Assembly (NCBI GenBank): GCA_029865665.1
Contig: JARXAV010000173.1
Span: 1 to 8,076 of the forward strand
Origin: Flectobacillus sp.
Lineage (GTDB): Bacteria; Bacteroidota; Bacteroidia; Cytophagales; Spirosomataceae
DNA: 8,076 nucleotides
Direction of reading: 5' to 3'
This document shows, piece after piece, positions 1-6,568 of the stretch; positions within the stretch are counted from its first letter, which is position 1, and each line of letters begins with the position of its first letter. The position numbers and the translations under genes were made by a program. The notes beneath the pieces were generated by a model. It ran no database searches. It was not told where the DNA came from and saw only the letters and a list, made by a program, of their open reading frames with translations.

Positions 1-995
1 GCATTAATTCCTTCTAACGATGCACGAATGCCTCGATATTGTTTCAATTGTCCCCAAATTCGATATACAAAAAATATCAGAAAAGTGCCAGGCAAGAAGA
101 TGCCTGTTGCTCCAACAGCACTGCCTAAAAGCTGTTCCCACCAAGAGCCTCCTTTCATCACCAATGCTCCAATGTAAGACGTAAGGGCGAATACTGGGCC
201 GGGTAAGGCTTGAGAAAGTGCAACTCCTGTCAAGAAATCATCGGGCCTGATGAGTTCTTTAAAGTCAACAAATTCGGTATAAAGCATAGGAGCAAGCACC
301 TGTCCACCTCCAAAAACCAAGCTACCATTTCGGTAGAAATTTTCGAATAAACGGATTGGTTCATAATCCGTAACATGACCCAATATGGCAAGAATGACTA
401 GAAATCCCCAAAATAAGTGGAAGTTTGCCCACGGAATAACCATTTTATGGTGCTGTTGTTGAGGGAAATCCTGATAATTAATCCATGAGGTTACACTGCC
501 ACCAATGAATAAGGCAATAGGACATACCCAGGGAGATTGTAAAAAGAAAGCAAACCCAGCAGATAAGATCATTAATGAAATGCCTACCTTATTTTTGATT
601 ACTTTTTGACCCAGGGTAAAACCTGCGTGCATAATAAAGGCAATTCCAATGGGTTGAATGAATCGGATGAGATCACGATTTTGTAAGTAAATCATGCCAA
701 ATGCAGCCGCAGTCATGACGCTCACTGCTGGAATAATCCAAATGAGGAGGGTTAAATAAGCTAAATTAGGCCCACCAAGTTTATAGCCCAGTGCCGTAAT
801 CGTTTGAGTAGAGGTTGGCCCTGGAAGAAAAGAACATAATGCCTGCAATTCAAGAAGTTCATCTTCCGATAAGTATTTCTTTTTTATTACTAAGCGGTCT
901 ATAAACATCGCTAGATGAACCTGTGGCCCACCAAAAGTTGTACAAGCAAGTATTGATACGTCCTTTAAAAATTCGACATTCCTGTTATTTTTCAT
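1..995 (-). CDS. chrA: Chromate transporter ChrA (long, two-CHR-domain form), 3' end cut by window edge
   Basis: This is a CHR-family inner-membrane transporter; characterised members export chromate, by antiport or proton-motive-force-driven efflux. The reading frame stays open for 331 codons to the left edge, so the C-terminus is missing; long-chain members are usually near 400 residues. Two homologous CHR units are visible. The first has FGGP at residues 21-24 and LPGP at 57-60; the second has FGGG at 228-231 (in FGGGQVLAPM) and LPGP at 264-267. Several hydrophobic segments are present (about 79-103, 112-130, 138-168, 190-208, 255-280, 290-312). I chose the ATG at 995 because FGGP follows it closely, and upstream in frame there is a TGA inside the hairpin with no other start. 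The start lies 15 bp past the dismutase terminator, so expression may come from read-through or a promoter overlapping the hairpin. Substrate is inferred from family; sulfate or another oxyanion is possible. Confidence 0.92.
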   Translation of the reverse strand, partial: MKNNRNVEFLKDVSILACTTFGGPQVHLAMFIDRLVIKKKYLSEDELLELQALCSFLPGPTSTQTITALGYKLGGPNLAYLTLLIWIIPAVSVMTAAAFGMIYLQNRDLIRFIQPIGIAFIMHAGFTLGQKVIKNKVGISLMILSAGFAFFLQSPWVCPIALFIGGSVTSWINYQDFPQQQHHKMVIPWANFHLFWGFLVILAILGHVTDYEPIRLFENFYRNGSLVFGGGQVLAPMLYTEFVDFKELIRPDDFLTGVALSQALPGPVFALTSYIGALVMKGGSWWEQLLGSAVGATGIFLPGTFLIFFVYRIWGQLKQYRGIRASLEGIN

Positions 996-1010
996 GGTTG
1001 TTTCAGAATC

Positions 1011-1048
1011 AAAAAGGTTTGACAGTCAATGACTATCAAACCTTTTTT
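1011..1048 (-). terminator. Strong intrinsic terminator between the dismutase gene and chrA
   Basis: Arms AAAAAGGTTTGA (1011-1022) and TCAAACCTTTTT (1036-1047) are perfectly complementary over 12 bp. After one C/A mismatch the stem continues with AGTC/GACT around an AAT loop, giving about 16 pairs in all. On the minus strand the 3' arm ends in CCTTTTT, a typical U-tract. It lies about 47 bp past the dismutase stop codon and 15 bp ahead of the chrA ATG. T-runs occur on both sides, so it could act in both directions, but the gene order makes minus the relevant strand. Confidence 0.85.
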
Positions 1049-1094
1049 AGAGATACAAACTGCGAAATTAGCGTATTTCGTGTTGTATAAGATA

Positions 1095-1841
1095 CTATTT
1101 CAGTGCTGCTTCGTAGTTTTTACTTACGGCATCCCAGTTAATTACATTCCAAAATGCCTTAATATAGTCGGCACGTTTGTTTTGATATTTTAAATAATAC
1201 GCATGTTCCCAAACGTCTAATCCTAAAATCGGTGTTCCTTTTTTCTCAGCAACATCCATCAATGGATTTACTTGATTTGCCGATGACGTAATGACTAATT
1301 TCTTGTCTTCAACAATTAACCAAGCCCAGCCTGACCCAAAACGTCCTATTCCAGCTTTGCTAAATTCGTCCTTAAATTTGTCTAGTGAACCAAAGGTTTT
1401 GATAATCTCATCGTTTAATTTACCTGTTGGAACGCCACCACCTTTTGGTGACATACAGTTCCAGAAGAAGGTATGATTCCAGTGACCTCCTGCGTTATTA
1501 CGCACTGCCGCAGGATATTTTCCAGCATCTTTCAATAATTCAAACATGGTTAATTTTTCCAATGGCGTACCAGCAAGAGCTTTGTTCAAATTATCAACGT
1601 AAGCTTTATGGTGGCGGTCATGGTGAATTTCCATGGTCAGCTTGTCGATATGTGGCTCAAGAGCATCCACTGCATAAGGTAATGCACCTAAGGTAAAAGG
1701 AGCAACATCTTGCATGGTTTCGGCTAAGGTTAGACGATCGAAATTAATAGATGCTTTTTTAGGTGAAAAGCCTAGTGATTTTAACCCAACCAACGCAAAA
1801 GCGGAGGCGAAAGTTGACTTTAAAAAATTCTTACGGTTCAT
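1095..1841 (-). CDS. sodA: Superoxide dismutase, Fe/Mn family (Mn-like residues), with Tat-like export signal
   Basis: It converts superoxide to hydrogen peroxide and oxygen. The four metal ligands are visible: His73 (in MEIHHDRHH), His123 (in WNHTFFW), Asp209 and His213 (in LDVWEHAYY); Tyr81 is the conserved second-sphere tyrosine. Gly118-Gly119 before the second ligand together with Gln190 (in [10 protein letters not shown]) is the Mn-SOD arrangement, since Fe enzymes place the active-site Gln near the second His. The C-terminal part closely resembles E. coli SodA, so Mn or cambialistic use is likely, though metal cannot be fixed from sequence. At 248 aa it is about 45 longer than cytosolic forms. 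The extra N-terminus has RKNFLK (residues 3-8), a hydrophobic stretch (about 11-25) and a Ser-Pro-Lys-Lys region, like a Tat signal with RK in place of RR. That suggests a periplasmic enzyme. The gene starts 21 bp after the recR stop and ends at a terminator, so a recR-sod transcript is likely. Confidence 0.94.
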   Translation of the reverse strand: MNRKNFLKSTFASAFALVGLKSLGFSPKKASINFDRLTLAETMQDVAPFTLGALPYAVDALEPHIDKLTMEIHHDRHHKAYVDNLNKALAGTPLEKLTMFELLKDAGKYPAAVRNNAGGHWNHTFFWNCMSPKGGGVPTGKLNDEIIKTFGSLDKFKDEFSKAGIGRFGSGWAWLIVEDKKLVITSSANQVNPLMDVAEKKGTPILGLDVWEHAYYLKYQNKRADYIKAFWNVINWDAVSKNYEAALK

Positions 1842-1862
1842 ATAGTTGATTTTGTTAGCTCG

Positions 1863-2480
1863 TTATTCATATACAATTCTACTTACGATGCTTCTACCTA
1901 AGGTAACTTCGTCGGCATATTCCAAATCTCCTCCAATCGGAATACCTCTTGCTATGGTCGTAATTTTTACGTCCAGTGCTTTTAATCGCTTTGTTAAGTA
2001 AAAAGCAGTAGTATCGCCTTCCATAGTTGGACTTAACCCTAAGATAACCTCTTTAATTTCATCTTCTGTCCCTTTCTTCCCTGAGATACGAGATAAAAGA
2101 CTTTCGATTTTTAAATCACCTGGGCCAATTCCCTCAAGAGGCGAAATAATGCCTCCTAACACATGATACAGACCACGGTATTGCGACGTGTTTTCAATCG
2201 CTAACACATCACGAGTATCCTCTACTATACAGACAACGCTTCTATCTCGTTTCAGATTGTTACAAATTGCACAAATATCTTCGTCGGAAATATTATGACA
2301 TTGGACACAAAACTGCGTTTTTGTACGCATAATCGTCAGTGCCTCAGACAACTGAAGCGTCTGTTTTTCGTCCCTTTTTAACAAGTGAAGTGCAATCCGA
2401 AGAGCAGATTTTTTTCCAATTCCAGGCAACTTTGCTATTTCTTCAACAGCCTGTTCTATAAATTTCGATGGATAATTCAA
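1863..2480 (-). CDS. recR: Recombination mediator RecR (TTG start)
   Basis: RecR works with RecO (and RecF) in the cytoplasm to load RecA on gapped DNA. At 205 aa it has normal family length. Domains in order: helix-hairpin-helix with LPGIGKKSALR (residues 18-28); a four-cysteine zinc site at Cys58, Cys61, Cys70 and Cys73; a Toprim domain from about 80 to 176 containing CIVEDTRDVLAIE; and the C-terminal segment IARGIPIGGDLEYADEVTL (176-194). The first codon is TTG at 2480. In the same frame a TAG lies only two codons upstream and the next ATG is codon 51, inside the conserved core, so TTG is the only sensible start; the first residues (NYPSKFIEQAV) fit the usual RecR N-terminus. No Shine-Dalgarno sequence is visible. 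It probably shares a transcript with the downstream dismutase, and possibly with clpS if the intervening palindrome allows read-through. Confidence 0.95.
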   Translation of the reverse strand: MNYPSKFIEQAVEEIAKLPGIGKKSALRIALHLLKRDEKQTLQLSEALTIMRTKTQFCVQCHNISDEDICAICNNLKRDRSVVCIVEDTRDVLAIENTSQYRGLYHVLGGIISPLEGIGPGDLKIESLLSRISGKKGTEDEIKEVILGLSPTMEGDTTAFYLTKRLKALDVKITTIARGIPIGGDLEYADEVTLGRSIVSRIVYE

Positions 2481-2503
2481 GGATAACTAGATTAACAATG
2501 TTT

Positions 2504-2570
2504 AATTAATAATGGATAACCGTTAATGCTACCTTTCATGAATTGCATTATCAGTTATCCATTATTAATT
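2504..2570. repeat. Long imperfect palindrome between clpS and recR
   Basis: Arms 2504-2520 (AATTAATAATGGATAAC) and 2554-2570 are perfectly complementary over 17 bp. The stem continues inward to 2529/2545 with two mismatches, giving about 24 paired positions around a 15-nt loop. It fills most of the 102-bp clpS-recR gap. There is no T-tract or G/C core, so it is a poor classical terminator. It may be a dispersed palindromic intergenic repeat, an mRNA-stabilising or processing stem, or a weak terminator for clpS. One similar sequence (AATTATCCATC) covers the recR start codons on the minus strand and another lies at 3149-3159. Confidence 0.75.
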
Positions 2571-2582
2571 CTCAATGAGTTC

Positions 2583-2864
2583 TTACATCACTTCGGCAGA
2601 AATACCTCGGCGACAAATGGCATTACGCATAGGAGCTAGTTCGTCGAATGTTCCTTTTTTAACGGCACATTTTCCTTTGTAATGAATCAATAAAGTACAC
2701 TGTTCTGCTTGTTCTAATGAATGACCACAAACTTCTACCAATGTTTCAATCACATGGTCAAACGTATTTACGTCGTCATTATAAACAACTAGGTCATTTT
2801 GGGCTACATCAATAACCTCTTCCATGACAAGCGTTTCTTCTTCGTATTGTTCAAAAGGTCGCAT
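2583..2864 (-). CDS. clpS: ATP-dependent Clp protease adaptor ClpS
   Basis: ClpS is a small cytosolic adaptor that binds N-degron proteins (those with destabilising N-terminal residues) and passes them to ClpA/ClpC with ClpP. The 93-aa protein has a flexible, acidic N-terminal tail (about 1-22) followed by the ClpS core. The N-degron pocket is recognisable from Asn29, Asp30 and Asp31 in VVYNDDVNTF and from His61 in LLIHYKGK. The position matching the E. coli gate methionine (Met40) appears to be Phe35. Start is ATG at 2864; a second in-frame Met (residue 14) could also serve, since the tail is poorly conserved. No clpA or clpC lies next to it here. It is the first gene of the leftward cluster, transcribed away from the symporter gene. 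Identification is firm; substrate range is not readable from sequence. Confidence 0.94.
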   Translation of the reverse strand: MRPFEQYEEETLVMEEVIDVAQNDLVVYNDDVNTFDHVIETLVEVCGHSLEQAEQCTLLIHYKGKCAVKKGTFDELAPMRNAICRRGISAEVM

Positions 2865-3175
2865 TTCTTATAAAAATTAGTATTTTTAACGTTATTTATC
2901 TTAACTTAATGGCTGTTTCTTCATTTGAAGTACTAATCAGGTGATTGATTGTCTTTTCATGCTTGGTTAGAACGAGTTTAAAGCCACTTTAGTTCTTCTT
3001 CGCAAATTTACTAAAAAAGAAATTCAATGTATTTAATTTCATAGTAAATGTATGATAATTAAGTACCTATATACGCTTTTATTACATGTTTTTGGAAGTT
3101 TGGCTCTTATTTATTGATAAACAACAACTTAGCAATTTTATTTAACACAATTATCCATCTTTTACCCATTTCTAT
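2865..3175. other. Divergent intergenic region, clpS / symporter (311 bp)
   Basis: No gene is visible. It must carry the clpS promoter (leftward) and the symporter promoter (rightward). The best clpS candidate is TAAATTTG on the minus strand (3010 to 3003), an exact match to the Bacteroidota -7 box TAnnTTTG, about 140 bp before the clpS start, but no good TTTG -33 box lies 19 bp upstream. On the plus strand TTTG occurs at 3091-3094 and 3099-3102, without a convincing -7 partner. Short palindromes CTTCA/TGAAG (2919-2930) and AATCA/TGATT (2935-2946) are too small to interpret. Confidence 0.4.
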
Positions 3176-4627
3176 ATGACATCCACTTTGGCAATTGGGA
3201 TTTTGACCTTGTATTTTTTATTATTGATTGTAGTGGCTCATTTTACGTCTAAGGGAGCTGATACCAATGCTTTTTTTACCGCTAATAAGCAATCTCCTTG
3301 GTGGCTTGTTGCTTTTGGCATGATTGGCACGTCCATTTCTGGTGTTACGTTCATTTCAGTTCCTGGAGACGTTGGTAAGGTTTCTTTTTCCTATTACCAG
3401 ATTATCTTGGGAAATTTAGTAGGTTACTTCATCATAGCAACTGTTTTGTTACCGCTTTATTATCGACTCAATTTAATCTCCATTTATACCTATCTCGACA
3501 AACGATTTGGCTTTTGGTCATACAAAACGGGTTCAGCGTTTTTCCTTTTGGCACGTACATTGGGTTCGGCGGCACGGTTGTTTTTAGCTGTTCAGGTATT
3601 ACAATTGGCTATTTTTGATGCTTTAGGTATTCCTTTTTCGGTGTCTGCTATGGTGACGATTGCCCTTATTTGGGTTTATACTTACAAAGGAGGTGTAAAA
3701 ACAATTTTAGTAACGGATACCCTTCAAACCTTCTTTTTGTTAACGGCACTTGTATTAACGATTATCTTGATTGCCAATCAGTTGGAGCTAAATCCAAGTT
3801 CGATGGTTTCTACCATACGAGCAAGTAAGTATTCTCAGATGTTCTTTTTTGAAGATTTTTCGTATAAACATTATTTTGCAAAAGACTTTATCGCAGGAAT
3901 CTTTATTGCCATCGTTATGACTGGTTTAGACCAAGACTTGATGCAAAAAAACCTTACGTGCAAAAATATCGGAGAGGCTCAAAAAAATATGTTTTGGTTC
4001 TGCTGCACTTTTGCTGTTGTAACCCTTCTGTTTATCTCGTTGGGAGCTTTGTTGTACATCTATGCAGACAAGATTGGTTTTGCCATTCCTACCAAAACAG
4101 ATCAGTTGTATCCAATGTTGGCACTTGGTGGACATTTCGGAACAGCCGTTGCTGTAACATTCCTTTTAGGAATTACCGCAGCCACTTATGCAAGTTCAGA
4201 TTCAGCCTTGACAGCCTTAACAACGGCGTTTTGTGTTGATTTTATGAACATCGAACAGCGAGAAGAAAAACAACGAAACCAAATTAAACACTATGTTCAT
4301 ATCGGTTTTTCGGTCTTGTTTTTTCTAGTAATTCTTGTTTTCAATGCCTATAACGAACAGTCTATTATTGCGACGGTTTTTAATATTGCAGGCTTTACTT
4401 ACGGCCCACTTCTTGGACTGTTTGCTTTTGGATTATTTACGAAGACACCTGTAAAAGATAGATTTGTTCCGTATTTATGTGTACTTTCACCAATCTTAAC
4501 ATTTGTTATTGATAGCCACTCAAAAGAGTGGTTAAATGGCTATCAGTTTGGTTTCGAAAAATTACTTTTAAACGGACTTATTACGTATATAGGATTAGTG
4601 TTATTAAGAGATAAGCGTTTATCATAA
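3176..4627 (+). CDS. Sodium:solute symporter (SSS/SSF family), substrate unknown
   Basis: This inner-membrane protein of 483 aa should import a solute using the sodium gradient (LeuT-like fold). About 13 hydrophobic segments can be placed: roughly 5-22, 42-62, 74-97, 120-145, 154-170, 180-200, 237-257, 275-297, 320-345, 373-392, 396-420, 428-446 and 462-478. Family signatures seen are YKGGVKTILVTDTLQ (170-184), the GLDQDLMQKNLTCKN block (250-264), and the Ser/Thr-rich ATYASSDSALTALTT (336-350), which matches the helix that supplies the Na2 sodium site in relatives. FNIAGFTYGPLLGLFAFGLF (402-421) is also typical. ATG at 3176 puts the first membrane helix right at the N-terminus, as expected. 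It is a single gene with 548 bp to the next plus-strand start behind it, so no partner gene hints at substrate; sugars, sialic acid, amino acids or others are all open. An inverted repeat follows 35 bp after the stop. Confidence 0.92.
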   Translation: MTSTLAIGILTLYFLLLIVVAHFTSKGADTNAFFTANKQSPWWLVAFGMIGTSISGVTFISVPGDVGKVSFSYYQIILGNLVGYFIIATVLLPLYYRLNLISIYTYLDKRFGFWSYKTGSAFFLLARTLGSAARLFLAVQVLQLAIFDALGIPFSVSAMVTIALIWVYTYKGGVKTILVTDTLQTFFLLTALVLTIILIANQLELNPSSMVSTIRASKYSQMFFFEDFSYKHYFAKDFIAGIFIAIVMTGLDQDLMQKNLTCKNIGEAQKNMFWFCCTFAVVTLLFISLGALLYIYADKIGFAIPTKTDQLYPMLALGGHFGTAVAVTFLLGITAATYASSDSALTALTTAFCVDFMNIEQREEKQRNQIKHYVHIGFSVLFFLVILVFNAYNEQSIIATVFNIAGFTYGPLLGLFAFGLFTKTPVKDRFVPYLCVLSPILTFVIDSHSKEWLNGYQFGFEKLLLNGLITYIGLVLLRDKRLS

Positions 4628-5128
4628 ATTTATTTTGTGGTTAAGTTCAATTGTTTATATATTTACGTAGTATTTATGAAATCCTATGGACGAAAATACT
4701 ACGTAAGTATGTTACTTATTAGTTTAAAATCTCTTTTGGAGTATTCAAATACATATTTTCATTTAGCTGCCGCCTAGCTGGGTGTTCAAACATCAGAAAA
4801 GAAAGATAATACCGCCTAAATGTTATTCCTTCTGCTCTTCGAACTTAATTTTATTAGTGGCATATTATTTGTATGACATAGTTGGCTATCCTTTTACATA
4901 GGGTAGTCGAACCTCATAAATTAAGTTGAAAATTAATTATAAAAGGTATTTATAATCCTTAAAAAGTCGTTTCCTTCTTTGTTAAATACATTCATCTAGC
5001 CATACCCTAATGGTCAGAGTGATGTATGCCTTTAAAAACAAACAATTGGTTTGTATGGAATCCGTATGCTGAAACGTCTAATTTTTACCGCCTAAGAGTG
5101 ATTATATTGATACCACTTAATAAAATTG
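4628..5128. other. Gene-free stretch between symporter and haloperoxidase-like gene (about 500 bp)
   Basis: I find no convincing coding region here. It holds a 13-bp inverted repeat (4663-4706), a possible RNA hairpin TTGGCTATCC/GGGTAGTCGA (4882-4910, ten pairs including three GU, nine-base loop), a small hairpin ACAAAC/GTTTGT (5038-5054), and the decamer TACCGCCTAA twice (4810-4819 and 5086-5095) with a variant TGCCGCCTAG at 4768-4777. TAATTTTT at 5079-5086 matches seven of eight positions of the TAnnTTTG -7 box ahead of the lipoprotein gene, but the nearest TTTG lies 25 bp upstream, too far. A degraded gene, a leader region or a small RNA are all possible; none is proven. Confidence 0.45.
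4663..4706. repeat. 13-bp perfect inverted repeat downstream of symporter gene
   Basis: TTACGTAGTATTT (4663-4675) is the exact reverse complement of 4694-4706, with an 18-nt loop. A few pairs including GU can extend it outward. It starts 35 bp past the symporter stop and probably forms a stem at the 3' end of that mRNA. No T-run follows (GTATGTTAC), so it is not a textbook intrinsic terminator. A dyad-binding protein site is the alternative. Confidence 0.6.
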
Positions 5129-6568
5129 ATGAACAATAAATTAGCACAATATTCTGTCTTTCTATTTAGTACTGTACTCTTAGTGATGGTTACTGCTTGT
5201 GGAGAAGATAAAATGAAGGTAAGTCGAGCTTCAGATTATCCTATTCTCCAGATGAGTAATTTTGATGCTGACGGAGGACAATGGCCAACGATTTTACTTG
5301 GCTCACCAGCAGAAATTTCAGTTCTTCCTCCTGATGCAACAGATTCACCTGGCTACTTAGCTGAGATTGAACTCAGTAAAGAAGTAGTTGGTAAACGTGA
5401 CTATGCACAAACTTGTTCAATTAATTATTGGGCTTCTGGAAGTGTGTTACGTTGGAATGAAATTGCACGAGAATTGATTAGCAAGACAAAAACAACTCCT
5501 CCATTTGCGGCAAGGGTATTGTCTTTACTTACCGTTACTCAGTACGACGCTTTGGTAGTTACCTGGTATTATAAATATAAATATCGTCGTCCTTCTCCTG
5601 CTTCGGCCGGGGTTGAATCAATGTTACCTGCTGTAAATTTTCCTTCTTACCCTTCTGAGGATGCGGTAATTGCTGCAACGTCTTATGAAATTTTAAAGGC
5701 TATTTTTCCTTCTGAAAAGCATTATTTATATCAAAAAGCACTAGAAGATGGTAACTGTAGATTATGGGCAGGAGCAAATACCAAAAGTGATATTTTAGCT
5801 GGAGGTAAACTAGGAGGGGATGTGGCAAAGCTAGTTTTAGCTAAAACAATCGGTGATAATAATTTGATTGAGGAAAACTCGAAATATTATTGGAAGGACG
5901 ATCGCCCGCCCACAATTAGTGGTAAGTACCTATCTACTATGTCTAATGTGGCTACATGGTTCGATAGTAAATCTGTTTGGGATGGTACAACCATTCCGAG
6001 TCCGCCTAGTTTGACTAGTGAGGAGTTCAAAAAGGATATAGATTCAGTAAGATCCATTTCAAAAAAACGAAGTATTGTACAACGAAGTACAGCCGATTTT
6101 TGGTCTGATGGTTCTGTGACCATCGTGCGGTGGAATGAAATTGCAGAGGATTTAATTCATCCAATGAATTACTCAGAATTAAAAACGGCTAATATCTTAC
6201 AATTACTTAATCGTTCTATTCACGATGCTGCAATTATAAGTTGGCAAGCAAAATATAAGTTTACCGTGCCTAGACCATCAGTAGTTGACCCAACCATTAA
6301 AACCACTTTGGAAACGCCGAGTGCACCATCCTATATTTCTGGTCACAGTACTTATTCAAATGCAGCTGCAACGGTGTTACGTCATTTTTTCCCTAAGAAT
6401 GCCGACGAACTTAACGATCAGGCAGATAAAGCTGGTTTGGCAGGTGTATATGCAGGTATTAACTACTTTTTTGACCATAAGGCAGGTATGCAATGTGGTA
6501 ATAAAATAGGTTTACTCGCCATTCAGGAGGAATTACAGAAAAGTAAACAAAAAAGGGTTTTGCGTTAA
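5129..6568 (+). CDS. Lipoprotein with two tandem, degenerate vanadium-haloperoxidase/PAP2-like domains
   Basis: I take the ATG at 5129 as start (479 aa) rather than the TTG just before it. Residues 1-24 form a lipoprotein signal with lipobox VTAC (Cys24) followed by GED, so the protein should be anchored to a membrane outside the cytoplasm, perhaps on the cell surface. The rest holds two homologous units about 226-228 residues apart: about 95-240 and 320-470. Both have a W-x-x-G-S motif, RWNEIA (108-113 and 334-339), a KY-K-aromatic...RP segment, PSY-x-S, and an aromatic-x-G-x-N loop. Unit 2 keeps KYKFTVPRP (Lys375, Arg382) and SGH (His406) but has Gly439 and Asn445 where motif 3 expects Arg and His. 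Unit 1 keeps Arg154 and Arg211 but has SED instead of SGH, and Asn217 for the motif 3 His. Characterised relatives bind vanadate or hydrolyse phosphate; with both ligand histidines replaced, this protein may do neither. The last codons lie inside the terminator. Fold is fairly sure, activity unknown. Confidence 0.85.
   Translation: MNNKLAQYSVFLFSTVLLVMVTACGEDKMKVSRASDYPILQMSNFDADGGQWPTILLGSPAEISVLPPDATDSPGYLAEIELSKEVVGKRDYAQTCSINYWASGSVLRWNEIARELISKTKTTPPFAARVLSLLTVTQYDALVVTWYYKYKYRRPSPASAGVESMLPAVNFPSYPSEDAVIAATSYEILKAIFPSEKHYLYQKALEDGNCRLWAGANTKSDILAGGKLGGDVAKLVLAKTIGDNNLIEENSKYYWKDDRPPTISGKYLSTMSNVATWFDSKSVWDGTTIPSPPSLTSEEFKKDIDSVRSISKKRSIVQRSTADFWSDGSVTIVRWNEIAEDLIHPMNYSELKTANILQLLNRSIHDAAIISWQAKYKFTVPRPSVVDPTIKTTLETPSAPSYISGHSTYSNAAATVLRHFFPKNADELNDQADKAGLAGVYAGINYFFDHKAGMQCGNKIGLLAIQEELQKSKQKRVLR

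Noticed and set aside
1291..1696. Plus-strand frames inside the dismutase gene
   Set aside because: Antisense to a gene with all catalytic residues; their sequences look like random translations.
3003..3010. TAAATTTG on the minus strand as a clpS promoter
   Set aside because: The -7 match is exact but no TTTG-like -33 box is at the right spacing, so it is mentioned in the intergenic entry and not listed as a promoter.
3149..3159. AATTATCCATC near the symporter start as a third repeat copy
   Set aside because: Eleven A/T-rich bases shared with the recR start are too little to call a repeat family member within this window alone.
4676..4777. A 33-codon reading frame starting in the loop of the 4663-4706 inverted repeat
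   Set aside because: Very short, no recognisable protein features or start signals, and it begins inside a hairpin; length is expected by chance in a 500-bp gap.
4898..4918. A tRNA T-arm-like GGTTCGACT on the minus strand
   Set aside because: The flanking bases do not form a five-pair T stem and no acceptor, D or anticodon arms are found around it.
5126..5128. A TTG directly before the ATG as start of the haloperoxidase-like gene
   Set aside because: The ATG at 5129 is the stronger start and gives the same lipoprotein signal; the TTG would add only one residue.
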